DNA from: Clostridium sp. CAG:590 | GTDB taxonomy: Bacteria; Bacillota; Clostridia; Lachnospirales; Lachnospiraceae | Assembly (NCBI GenBank): GCA_000431135.1 | Contig: HF987842.1 | Location: forward strand, 4,103-32,250 | Direction: 5' to 3' | DNA length: 28,148 nt | In this document: positions 17,101 through 24,526 of the stretch, piece by piece | Numbering within the stretch: the first letter of the stretch is position 1 | How the letters are laid out: each line of letters starts with the position of its first letter | Notes under the pieces: model-generated | The model's input: the letters and a program-made list of their open reading frames with translations, nothing else | What the model was told of the DNA's origin: nothing | The model's database searches: none | Position numbers and translations under genes: made by a program

Positions 17101-18951
17101 TCAGGCGGTCTCCTCAAACTGTGAATTATATAAGTCTGCATAAAATCCACCGCGTGCCATTAACTCCTCATGATCACCCTGTTCAATGATATCTCCATCT
17201 TTCATAACAAGGATCATATCTGCATCCCGAATGGTAGACAACCGGTGTGCGATCACAAAACTGGTACGTCCCTTCATCAGATTATCCATTGCCTTCTGAA
17301 TCCGGACTTCTGTTCTGGTATCTACGGAAGAGGTAGCCTCGTCAAGGATCAGCAGTTTCTTATTTGCCAGAATTGCTCTTGCGATCGTCAACAACTGTTT
17401 CTGTCCCTGTGAAACATTGCTTGCTTCCTCATTTAATTCCATCTGATAGCCACCCGGAAGCGTCTGGATAAAGTGATGTGCATGTGCGGCCTTTGCGGCT
17501 GCGATCACTTCCTCGTCCGTTGCATCCAATCGTCCATACCGGATATTCTCCATGATTGTTCCCTTGAACAACCATGTATCCTGCAATACCATTCCAAACG
17601 AATTGCGGATCTCTTCTTTATCAAATTCCTTTACATTGATTCCGTCCATATATATATCGCCTGAATTCAGATCATAGAAACGCATTAACAATTTGACAAG
17701 TGTTGTCTTTCCCGCACCGGTCGGTCCCACAATTGCGATCTTCTGTCCTTCCGATACCTTTGCGGAAAAGTCTTTCAAAATGATCTTATCCGGATAATAT
17801 CCGAAGCAGACATGATCAAAGGTGACATTTCCATGGATATCTTCAATATTTTTTGAAGTATGATGTTCCGCAGTCAGTACCTCTTCCTCTTCATCTAAGA
17901 ACGTGAATACTCTTTCGGCTGCTGCCATTGTAGACTGCAACATATTCGAAACCTGAGCCACCTGCTGGATCGGCTGGGTAAACTGTTTTACATACTGGAT
18001 AAATGACTGGATATCACCCACTTCAATCGTTCCTTTGATTGACAGATAACCACCAACAATTACTACGCCTACATATCCCAGATTACCAACAAAAGTCATG
18101 ACCGGCTGTGCCAATCCGGAAATAAACTGGGATTTCCATGCGGAATGATACAATTTACTGTTCATTTCATTAAATTCCTGCAATACCTGATCTTCTCTTG
18201 TAAACAGTTTTACAACATTATGCCCGCCAAAATTTTCTTCAATCTGTCCGTTTACATCTCCTAAATAATTCTGCTGATTGACGAAATATTTCTGTGAATT
18301 CTTAACGATCAACATAATTCCAATTGCAGAAACCGGAAGTAACAGCAATGCGATCACTGTCATAAGCGGCGAAATACTGAGCATCATGATCAGAATTCCC
18401 ATCAAAGTTGCACAGGAAGAAATTAACTGCGTCACCGACTGGTTCAATCCCTGTGTCAATGTGTCTACATCATTCGTGATTCTTGACAGTACATCTCCAA
18501 AGCTATGCTTATCATAGTAATTCATTGGCAGCCGGTTGATCTTTTCCGAAATCTCTTTTCGCATACGGAATGCAATCCGCTGTACTACCTGTGTCATGAT
18601 CAGACCTTGTGCATAGCCAAGAAGCATAGATGTGAGATAAAGTGCTAGCATGATCAGAATAATATGCCCGATCTTGTTAAAATCAATTCCACTTCCACCC
18701 TGTATCTTGCTGACTAATCCGTTAAAAATCTCTGTTGTTGCCTTACCCAAAACCTTTGGACCTACAATATTAAATACCGTAGAACCAATCGTAAAGATCG
18801 CAACCAGGATCAACGCAATATGATATTTTGATACATATGCGATCAGTTTACGAAATGTTCCCCTAAAATCCTTTGCCTTTTCAACCGGTGCTCCCATTCC
18901 CCGTCCATGCATTCCACGTCTGCGTGGCATTGGTGTTTTGTTTTCTTCCAT
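17101..18951 (-). CDS. Second heterodimeric ABC exporter, subunit with the catalytic Glu
   Basis: A 616-residue ABC half-transporter (start at the ATG at 18951, with AGGGG 8 bases upstream; a GTG at 18960 would overlap the upstream stop). An Arg/Gly/Met-rich cytoplasmic N-terminus (about residues 8-22) precedes six helices (about 43-320). The nucleotide-binding domain has Walker A GPTGAGKTT (409-417), a non-canonical signature VSQGQ (513-517), Walker B D537-E538 and H-loop H569. It is therefore the active-Glu partner of the protein encoded two bases upstream. The pair follows a MarR gene in one operon, a common layout for drug or toxic-metabolite efflux. The overall motif pattern repeats that of the exporter at 3580-7094. 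Confidence 0.93.
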   Translation of the reverse strand: MEENKTPMPRRRGMHGRGMGAPVEKAKDFRGTFRKLIAYVSKYHIALILVAIFTIGSTVFNIVGPKVLGKATTEIFNGLVSKIQGGSGIDFNKIGHIILIMLALYLTSMLLGYAQGLIMTQVVQRIAFRMRKEISEKINRLPMNYYDKHSFGDVLSRITNDVDTLTQGLNQSVTQLISSCATLMGILIMMLSISPLMTVIALLLLPVSAIGIMLIVKNSQKYFVNQQNYLGDVNGQIEENFGGHNVVKLFTREDQVLQEFNEMNSKLYHSAWKSQFISGLAQPVMTFVGNLGYVGVVIVGGYLSIKGTIEVGDIQSFIQYVKQFTQPIQQVAQVSNMLQSTMAAAERVFTFLDEEEEVLTAEHHTSKNIEDIHGNVTFDHVCFGYYPDKIILKDFSAKVSEGQKIAIVGPTGAGKTTLVKLLMRFYDLNSGDIYMDGINVKEFDKEEIRNSFGMVLQDTWLFKGTIMENIRYGRLDATDEEVIAAAKAAHAHHFIQTLPGGYQMELNEEASNVSQGQKQLLTIARAILANKKLLILDEATSSVDTRTEVRIQKAMDNLMKGRTSFVIAHRLSTIRDADMILVMKDGDIIEQGDHEELMARGGFYADLYNSQFEETA

Positions 18952-18953
18952 AT

Positions 18954-21143
18954 TTAGCACCCCTTTCCTTCCAGATCCTTCTGTGTCAACTGTGATCTGG
19001 CAATCTGTTGATATACTTCATTTTCTGCAAGCAATTCTTCGTGCGTTCCGCGACCAACGATTCTGCCATCTTCCAATACCAGAATCTGGTCTGCATGCAT
19101 AATGGTGCTGATCCGCTGTGCTACAATAATAACGGTTGCATCTGCAACTTCAGAATTCAAAGCCTTCCGCAATGCTGCATCTGTCTTGTAATCCAATGCG
19201 GAGAAACTATCATCAAATACATATATTTTCGGCTGCTTTGCGATTGCTCTTGCAATTGCAAGTCTTTGTTTCTGTCCTCCGGATACATTGTTACCGCCCT
19301 GTGCAACTTCACTGTCATACCGTTTCTCTTTTTCTTCAATAAATTCTGTTGCCTGAGCGATCATCGCTGCCTTTTCCACTTCCTCCTGTGTTGCATCTTC
19401 CTTTCCAAAACGGATATTCGATGCAATCGTACCGGAGAATAATACACCCTTTTGCGGTACATATCCAATCATTTTACGAAGATCCTTCATCTTCATGTCA
19501 CGGATGTCCACACCGTCTACACAGACACTTCCTTCTGATACATCAAATAATCTCGGTATCAGACTGACAAGCGTTGATTTGCCGCAACCGGTACTTCCGA
19601 TAATTGCCGTTGTCTTTCCCGCTTCTGCCGTAAAGTCAATATCATGTAATGCATTCTCTTCGGCTCCCGGATAACGGAATGATACATGAGAAAATGTAAC
19701 TTCTCCCTTTCCGTCCGGCACATCCACCGTTGTCTCTTTATCTAAGATCATGGTCTGCGACTGCAACACCTCATCAATACGATCTGCAGCAACCGTTGCT
19801 CTCGGAAGCATAATCGAAACCATAGAGATCATCAGAAAACTCATGATAATGTACATTGCATATGTTAAAAAGGCGATCATTTCACCTACCTGAATATCCC
19901 CTGCATCAATCTTTCCGGCTCCTACCCATACGATCAATACACTGACCCCATTCATAATAAACATCATTGTCGGCATCATGAGTGCCATCGTGCCGGATGT
20001 AAACATCTGCGTTTTCATCAGACTTCTGCTTGCATCCTCGAATCGTTTTTCTTCATATTTTTCCCTGCCAAATGCACGGATAACCGAAAGTCCGGTCAGA
20101 ATCTCTCTGGATACCAGATTCAGCTTATCCACTAACTTCTGCATAATCTTGAATTTCGGCATTGCAACTACCATCAATACCGTAATCAGCAACATAACGG
20201 CCGCTACCGCAACCACGATCACCCATGCCATAGAAGTTGTGGAATGCAATACCTTACAGATGGCTCCTATTCCCATGATCGGTGCAAATGCTACCATACG
20301 GAACATGATCGTAAGTACCATTTGTATCTGCTGCACATCATTCGTACATCTCGTAATCAGAGAAGATGTGGAGAACCGGTTCATCTCCGCATTGGAAAAT
20401 CCCATAACTTTGGAAAATACTTTTCCACGGATATCCTGTGCCGTGTATGCAGCAAGTTTAGAAGACAGGAAGCCAACCATAATGCTGACAAGCATTGCAA
20501 GCACGGCAATCTCTAACATTTTAACTCCCATCTTCTTAAGGTAATCCATCTGGTAAGAATCCATATCCATTCCTAATTTTTCATATTCCGCAGTAGAAAA
20601 TGACACACCTATAGCCGTTGTCATATATTCCGGATAATCCGCTAACTTTTCTTTGATTCCTTCTGTCATCTGCCGAAGCTGTTCTTTGGGCATTGTACCT
20701 AACAGACTCATGATATCTGCATTTTCATCCTGTATTCCCATGGATTGCAAGAGCTGTTCCTGCATCTGCTTTGCTTCTTTGCTATCCGATGTAAACAGAT
20801 ATACCATCATTTGCGCATCCGACATAGCATCTTCTAATCTGGTCAGTTCTTCATCCTTTAACTGCCCCAAATCTGCCACATATACATCTTTCTGTTTCTC
20901 ATAATGGTCATCCATTATCTTCTTCTGATCTTCCGATAAAAATAACGCAAGATTCTGATATGTTTCTTCCGACATTTTCTCCGGTACCGGATATTCCACG
21001 CCCTTATTCTGGATACCGACATCCACAATATCTGACGTATAATCCGGTAATGTCAATTCACAAAATACCTGTACAACAAGTAATGCAAGTATCAGCAACA
21101 TGACATACCATAATTTCTTCGCAAACTTTAATACTTTAACCAC
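18954..21143 (-). CDS. Second heterodimeric ABC exporter, degenerate subunit with large extracytoplasmic insert
   Basis: A 729-residue ABC half-transporter. Helix 1 (about 11-30) is followed by a hydrophilic, mostly helical insert of about 160 residues (45-205) before helix 2. The insert is rich in Glu, Lys, Met and Gln and should lie outside the membrane; ordinary members lack it (compare 578 residues for the subunit at 5358-7094). The remaining helices run to about 450. Walker A is GSTGCGKST (516-524) and the signature VSGGQ (620-624). Walker B has Asp in place of the catalytic Glu (D644-D645), and the H-loop residue is Q676, as expected for a degenerate half-site. The start is GTG with GGAAGGAGAG upstream, three bases after the marR stop. 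Confidence 0.93.
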   Translation of the reverse strand: MVKVLKFAKKLWYVMLLILALLVVQVFCELTLPDYTSDIVDVGIQNKGVEYPVPEKMSEETYQNLALFLSEDQKKIMDDHYEKQKDVYVADLGQLKDEELTRLEDAMSDAQMMVYLFTSDSKEAKQMQEQLLQSMGIQDENADIMSLLGTMPKEQLRQMTEGIKEKLADYPEYMTTAIGVSFSTAEYEKLGMDMDSYQMDYLKKMGVKMLEIAVLAMLVSIMVGFLSSKLAAYTAQDIRGKVFSKVMGFSNAEMNRFSTSSLITRCTNDVQQIQMVLTIMFRMVAFAPIMGIGAICKVLHSTTSMAWVIVVAVAAVMLLITVLMVVAMPKFKIMQKLVDKLNLVSREILTGLSVIRAFGREKYEEKRFEDASRSLMKTQMFTSGTMALMMPTMMFIMNGVSVLIVWVGAGKIDAGDIQVGEMIAFLTYAMYIIMSFLMISMVSIMLPRATVAADRIDEVLQSQTMILDKETTVDVPDGKGEVTFSHVSFRYPGAEENALHDIDFTAEAGKTTAIIGSTGCGKSTLVSLIPRLFDVSEGSVCVDGVDIRDMKMKDLRKMIGYVPQKGVLFSGTIASNIRFGKEDATQEEVEKAAMIAQATEFIEEKEKRYDSEVAQGGNNVSGGQKQRLAIARAIAKQPKIYVFDDSFSALDYKTDAALRKALNSEVADATVIIVAQRISTIMHADQILVLEDGRIVGRGTHEELLAENEVYQQIARSQLTQKDLEGKGC

Positions 21144-21146
21144 AGG

Positions 21147-21629
21147 CTACTCTCCTTCCGATTTCTCTACGCTGTCTTCTGCTTCTAACGTCTCCATAAT
21201 ATCAAACATCCGATTGGATAACGTGATCAACTGTTCCATATCTTCTTCCCCCATCTGGCTTATCACCTTTAACAACCAGTCGTTCTTTCGCCTCCGCTCT
21301 TTCTCACAGATTGCTTTTCCCTTTTCCGATAGTGTAATGTAAGAATTCCTTCGATCGGTCTTAGAAGTTCTTCTCTCGATCAATCCTTTTTCTTCCAGAA
21401 TACGAATCTTCTTCGATGCTGCAGACATAGTTGTATGGCTCATATCTGCCAGTTCCTTCATGGTAACACCTTCCGGCCGTCTCTGCGTCACTACTGCAAC
21501 TGCCACCAGTATAAAGTATTCTACATTCGCCATATCTCCCTGTTTTTGAAATTTAACCCGGCAGCGGTGAACTCTGTGCAACAGATTGAATAACTCCACC
21601 ACTATTTTTTCCATATTCTTATGTTTCAT
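21147..21629 (-). CDS. MarR-family transcriptional regulator
   Basis: A 160-residue winged-helix repressor. The recognition-helix region (MKELADMSHTTMSAASKKIRILEEKG) and the wing signature KTDRRNSYITLSEKG are clear. MarR proteins bind palindromic operators as dimers and let go on binding small phenolic or other ligands, or on oxidation. It is the first gene of an operon with the heterodimeric ABC exporter and most likely controls it and itself. An operator-like palindrome overlaps the transcription start (21658-21678). The ATG at 21629 has AGGA about 9 bases upstream; an ATG at 21614 is a weaker alternative. Confidence 0.92.
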   Translation of the reverse strand: MKHKNMEKIVVELFNLLHRVHRCRVKFQKQGDMANVEYFILVAVAVVTQRRPEGVTMKELADMSHTTMSAASKKIRILEEKGLIERRTSKTDRRNSYITLSEKGKAICEKERRRKNDWLLKVISQMGEEDMEQLITLSNRMFDIMETLEAEDSVEKSEGE

Positions 21630-21657
21630 CCCTTCCTATCCTAATCTGCCAAAGCCA

Positions 21658-21678
21658 ATAGTTTCCTTAGGCAAGTAT
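21658..21678. promoter_or_regulatory. Candidate MarR operator
   Basis: A 21-base imperfect palindrome (minus strand ATACTTGCCT-A-AGGAAACTAT, 8 of 10 positions paired) lies directly after the -10 box, covering the expected transcription start. Its TTGCCT..AGG core is like known MarR-type sites. Binding would block the operon's own promoter. Confidence 0.6.
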
Positions 21679-21680
21679 TT

Positions 21681-21708
21681 ATTATATGCCTTTTCACGAT
21701 ACTGTCAA
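21681..21708 (-). promoter_or_regulatory. Consensus promoter of the marR-ABC operon
   Basis: Minus-strand TTGACA (21703-21708), 16-base spacer, TATAAT (21681-21686): both boxes are perfect consensus. Such a strong promoter followed by a palindrome fits repression by default. Confidence 0.82.
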
Positions 21709-21741
21709 TGTTTTCCCTGTGAAAAAAATATGAACATTACA

Positions 21742-21805
21742 AAAAAAGATCGTTCTTCAAAGAAGTTTGTTGTCTGCAAATCTTCTTAAAAGAACGATCT
21801 TTTTT
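21742..21805. terminator. Intrinsic terminator after tetR
   Basis: AAAAAAGATCGTTCTT (21742-21757) pairs perfectly with AAGAACGATCTTTTTT (21790-21805). The loop itself can fold through AAGAAG and CTTCTT. Reading on the minus strand it follows tetR by about 20 bases and ends in a T run. Confidence 0.87.
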
Positions 21806-21825
21806 ATTTTATATTCTATTGCCTG

Positions 21826-22431
21826 TTATTCGGCTATTTCAAAATTATGGATCAGTTGTCGTATCATCGGATACAGTTCCTGCTTTAACTGCGGCAGTTC
21901 CACCGGCTTTTTATACAAAATGACATTATGTGCCGTAGAATTAACAAGTTCCACAATCATAAACATCAACATTTCCGGATTCCGAAATTTCCTGCCCGCC
22001 TCATGAAACAACTGTCTCACAAAAAGCACTGCAGTCTCACCGGATTCCATTGGCATATTTTCAAGTGCGTGTGTAAAGATGCCCCAGGAAAGATTCTTCG
22101 ATATAAATTTGAGCAGCATTTTATTATCATCTAACTGATTCAAAACGTGATCTACTATAAATATGATCTGCTCTTCAAAGTCCTTAATCTCACTCTCTAC
22201 CAAAGCAACCCTTGCCTTATCAAATATCTGTGCCGCTTTTCTCCGGATCAGGTAATCCCGTACATCATATTTATCCTTGAAATACAGGTAGAATGTCCCC
22301 TTCGCCAACTCTGCTTTTTTCATTATGTCCGCAATGGAGGTCTCATTAATCCCATTCTGGATAAACAGTGAAAATGCCGAATCCACGATTGCATTCTTTT
22401 TTTTCTTTTTATTATCCTCAACCTTTCCCAT
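21826..22431 (-). CDS. TetR-family transcriptional regulator
   Basis: A 201-residue TetR-type repressor. The N-terminal helix-turn-helix is clear (about residues 14-60: AIVDSAFSLFIQNGINETSIADIMKKAELAKGTFYLYFKDK, quoted here only by its span and its end GTFYLYF). The C-terminal part is the variable ligand and dimer domain. It is the third gene of the mmpL - LXXG-protein - tetR operon, 33 bases after the LXXG gene, with GGAGGG as ribosome site. No separate promoter is visible, so it is likely made from the upstream operon promoter and shuts that promoter off through the paired operators at 26646-26700. Confidence 0.9.
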   Translation of the reverse strand: MGKVEDNKKKKKNAIVDSAFSLFIQNGINETSIADIMKKAELAKGTFYLYFKDKYDVRDYLIRRKAAQIFDKARVALVESEIKDFEEQIIFIVDHVLNQLDDNKMLLKFISKNLSWGIFTHALENMPMESGETAVLFVRQLFHEAGRKFRNPEMLMFMIVELVNSTAHNVILYKKPVELPQLKQELYPMIRQLIHNFEIAE

Positions 22432-22464
22432 TACAAACCCTCCTGCTAGTGAGCAAATTCTTAA

Positions 22465-24492
22465 TTATTTATCGTCTGATTTGATCTCAGCAGTCTGGAA
22501 AATGAATTTTACACTGCCGTCCATACCATCTGCAATACCGGAAAATGACTTATAATCATCTGCATCCTTAGTGATTGCTTTAAAGCGATCCATTACTGTT
22601 TTAATCTTACCGTTGTATTCGTTCTGAAGTTTTCCGGTACCTTCGTCCTTGAACTGATTCATACCGTCTAACAATGTTACAGAACCATCCTGTAATTTGT
22701 TTACACCACTGCTAACCTCTTTGGTTGCACTATCTAACTTGGATGCACCTTTTGAAAGTTTGGATGCACCATTCGATAACTGATTTGCAGAAGAAGTTAA
22801 TGTCTTGGTACTGCCTGTCAATGTCTTAATACCATCTGTCAAAGAAAGTCCACTCTTTGATAAGGTAGTTGCACCTTTCAGTAAGGTATCATTTGCACTG
22901 CTTAATTGTTTCACTCCATCATACAGATCTTTTGCACCACTTCCGACCGCTGCTATACCGGCTTTGATTGTTGCTGAGTTGGTAACTAATTCATTACCGC
23001 CTTCTGCTAACTCTGCAAACTTGGAATTAAGATCACTCATTCCTTTTGATTTTACATTCGCCGTCACAGCTTCTGTCACTCCCTTATCATAAGTCCTCTG
23101 TGCTACTGCTGCGGTTGTCAACGCTTTCTCAATATCCGATTTCAATGCATCTTTGGCAGTAGCATCTAACGAAGTTGCATCAATTGCAGCATCCGCTGCT
23201 TTCTTTGCAGCTGCAACAGCCGTTGCCGTATCAGCTGCACCTACTGCCGTCTCATATCCGTCTGTAATATCGCCAACTTTTTTTGATATTGTAGTTGGAA
23301 TACCATTTACTCCATTAACATAGTCATTCAAACCTGCATCAAAATCACTATACTTTGCCGGGAAATTCTTTGCACTATTATATAACTTACTGATACCATC
23401 ATCTAGCACTTTCTCTCCGGATATATACTGTGTCACACCGGAAGCTAACTGATTTGCTCCGGATACATACTGACCGGCTCCATTAGTTAATGTCGTAACA
23501 CCATTCGTATACTGCTTGATTCCTTTTGCTAATTTGCCGGCACCGGTTGACAGATCCGATGCACCTTTGCTGACATCTCCTACACCGCTTGCATATGTCT
23601 TGAAGTTATCCTTCAATGTAGTCAGACCATCTGACAGATCAGAAGAACCGGAGATCAATTCGTCTGTTGCATCTGCTAAATCATTTACAGCATCCTCCAA
23701 ATCGTTCATATCACTGTCATCATCTAAATCAATGTCAGAGAACTCACTTGAACTTGCAACCGTATAAATCGAATCCATAGAGAAATCCTTTACTGTTGCT
23801 TCCACTGTAACCGTATCTCCTAACTTTTCGTTCATCTCATCTTTCATATCATCGGTAAGATTCAGGCTGTCTGCTAATCCTGGCATTCCATAAGCAACCA
23901 GAATCTGGTTACTTCCTTCGGATACCAGTTTACCCTGGCTGACCGTTACCTCTGAGAATGTATCAACCGGAAGGATAACTGCGGATGCCATCAAAAATGG
24001 TGTATTCATCTTGACATTTTTGCCATCCACTTCATCTTCGAATGTTGAATTATTCTCATATTGAATGGTCATCTTCAACTTACCGCTTTTACCTGCCAGA
24101 TCCTCTGCTTTGATATCTTTTCCATCTAACTGATAAGAGATCTTCACATTAACCGGTGGTTTCTCGTCTGTAGTTCCCTGATAATAGATATCTGCATCAT
24201 TTGCTTTCCATGTGAGTTTGTCACCATTCTGGGTAAATGTTTCATCCCCTTTTACATTCTTAATGTCTTTCAGATTAGATACATCCTGAACATCACTGGT
24301 ACCTGTTACATTCTTTAACCAGTTTGAAACCGTCACATCATCGACTGTTCCATCCGAATCCAGATTCACATAAACGGTTTCTTCTTTTTCTACATTTGTT
24401 GCAGCATAAGAAACATTACCTGCTGTTGCTGCAAGACCTAATACCATTGCCGCACTTAATGTTACTGCACAAGTCTTTTTTAAATATCTCAT
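22465..24492 (-). CDS. Secreted LXXG-repeat protein partnered with MMPL exporter
   Basis: A 675-residue protein with a Sec signal peptide (MRYLKK, hydrophobic core, cleavage near VSYA-A at 30/31). A beta-rich domain (about 35-240) follows, then two blocks of roughly heptad-spaced LxxG/AxxG repeats (about 278-375 and 495-612, e.g. LSTGAGKLAKG, LSNGASKLSKG) split by an Ala-rich helical stretch (about 400-480). Such repeats occur in YhgE/Pip-type phage-infection proteins, but those have transmembrane ends and this one has no C-terminal helix or sorting signal, so it should be fully extracytoplasmic. The start at 24492 follows GGAGGAATTGTT; the frame from 24648 would overlap mmpL. It lies 34 bases after mmpL, suggesting an accessory or docking part of that exporter. 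The function is not established. Confidence 0.85.
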   Translation of the reverse strand: MRYLKKTCAVTLSAAMVLGLAATAGNVSYAATNVEKEETVYVNLDSDGTVDDVTVSNWLKNVTGTSDVQDVSNLKDIKNVKGDETFTQNGDKLTWKANDADIYYQGTTDEKPPVNVKISYQLDGKDIKAEDLAGKSGKLKMTIQYENNSTFEDEVDGKNVKMNTPFLMASAVILPVDTFSEVTVSQGKLVSEGSNQILVAYGMPGLADSLNLTDDMKDEMNEKLGDTVTVEATVKDFSMDSIYTVASSSEFSDIDLDDDSDMNDLEDAVNDLADATDELISGSSDLSDGLTTLKDNFKTYASGVGDVSKGASDLSTGAGKLAKGIKQYTNGVTTLTNGAGQYVSGANQLASGVTQYISGEKVLDDGISKLYNSAKNFPAKYSDFDAGLNDYVNGVNGIPTTISKKVGDITDGYETAVGAADTATAVAAAKKAADAAIDATSLDATAKDALKSDIEKALTTAAVAQRTYDKGVTEAVTANVKSKGMSDLNSKFAELAEGGNELVTNSATIKAGIAAVGSGAKDLYDGVKQLSSANDTLLKGATTLSKSGLSLTDGIKTLTGSTKTLTSSANQLSNGASKLSKGASKLDSATKEVSSGVNKLQDGSVTLLDGMNQFKDEGTGKLQNEYNGKIKTVMDRFKAITKDADDYKSFSGIADGMDGSVKFIFQTAEIKSDDK

Positions 24493-24526
24493 AACAATTC
24501 CTCCTTCAGATCTTTCATTTACTACT

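Noticed and set aside
19978..20544. Plus-strand open frame of 188 codons
   Set aside because: Antisense to the second ABC exporter; no plausible start site or known domain.
22690..23660. Possible tandem DNA repeat or CRISPR-like array
   Set aside because: The periodicity is at protein level (LxxG heptads) with divergent codons; there are no constant repeats or unique spacers of array size.
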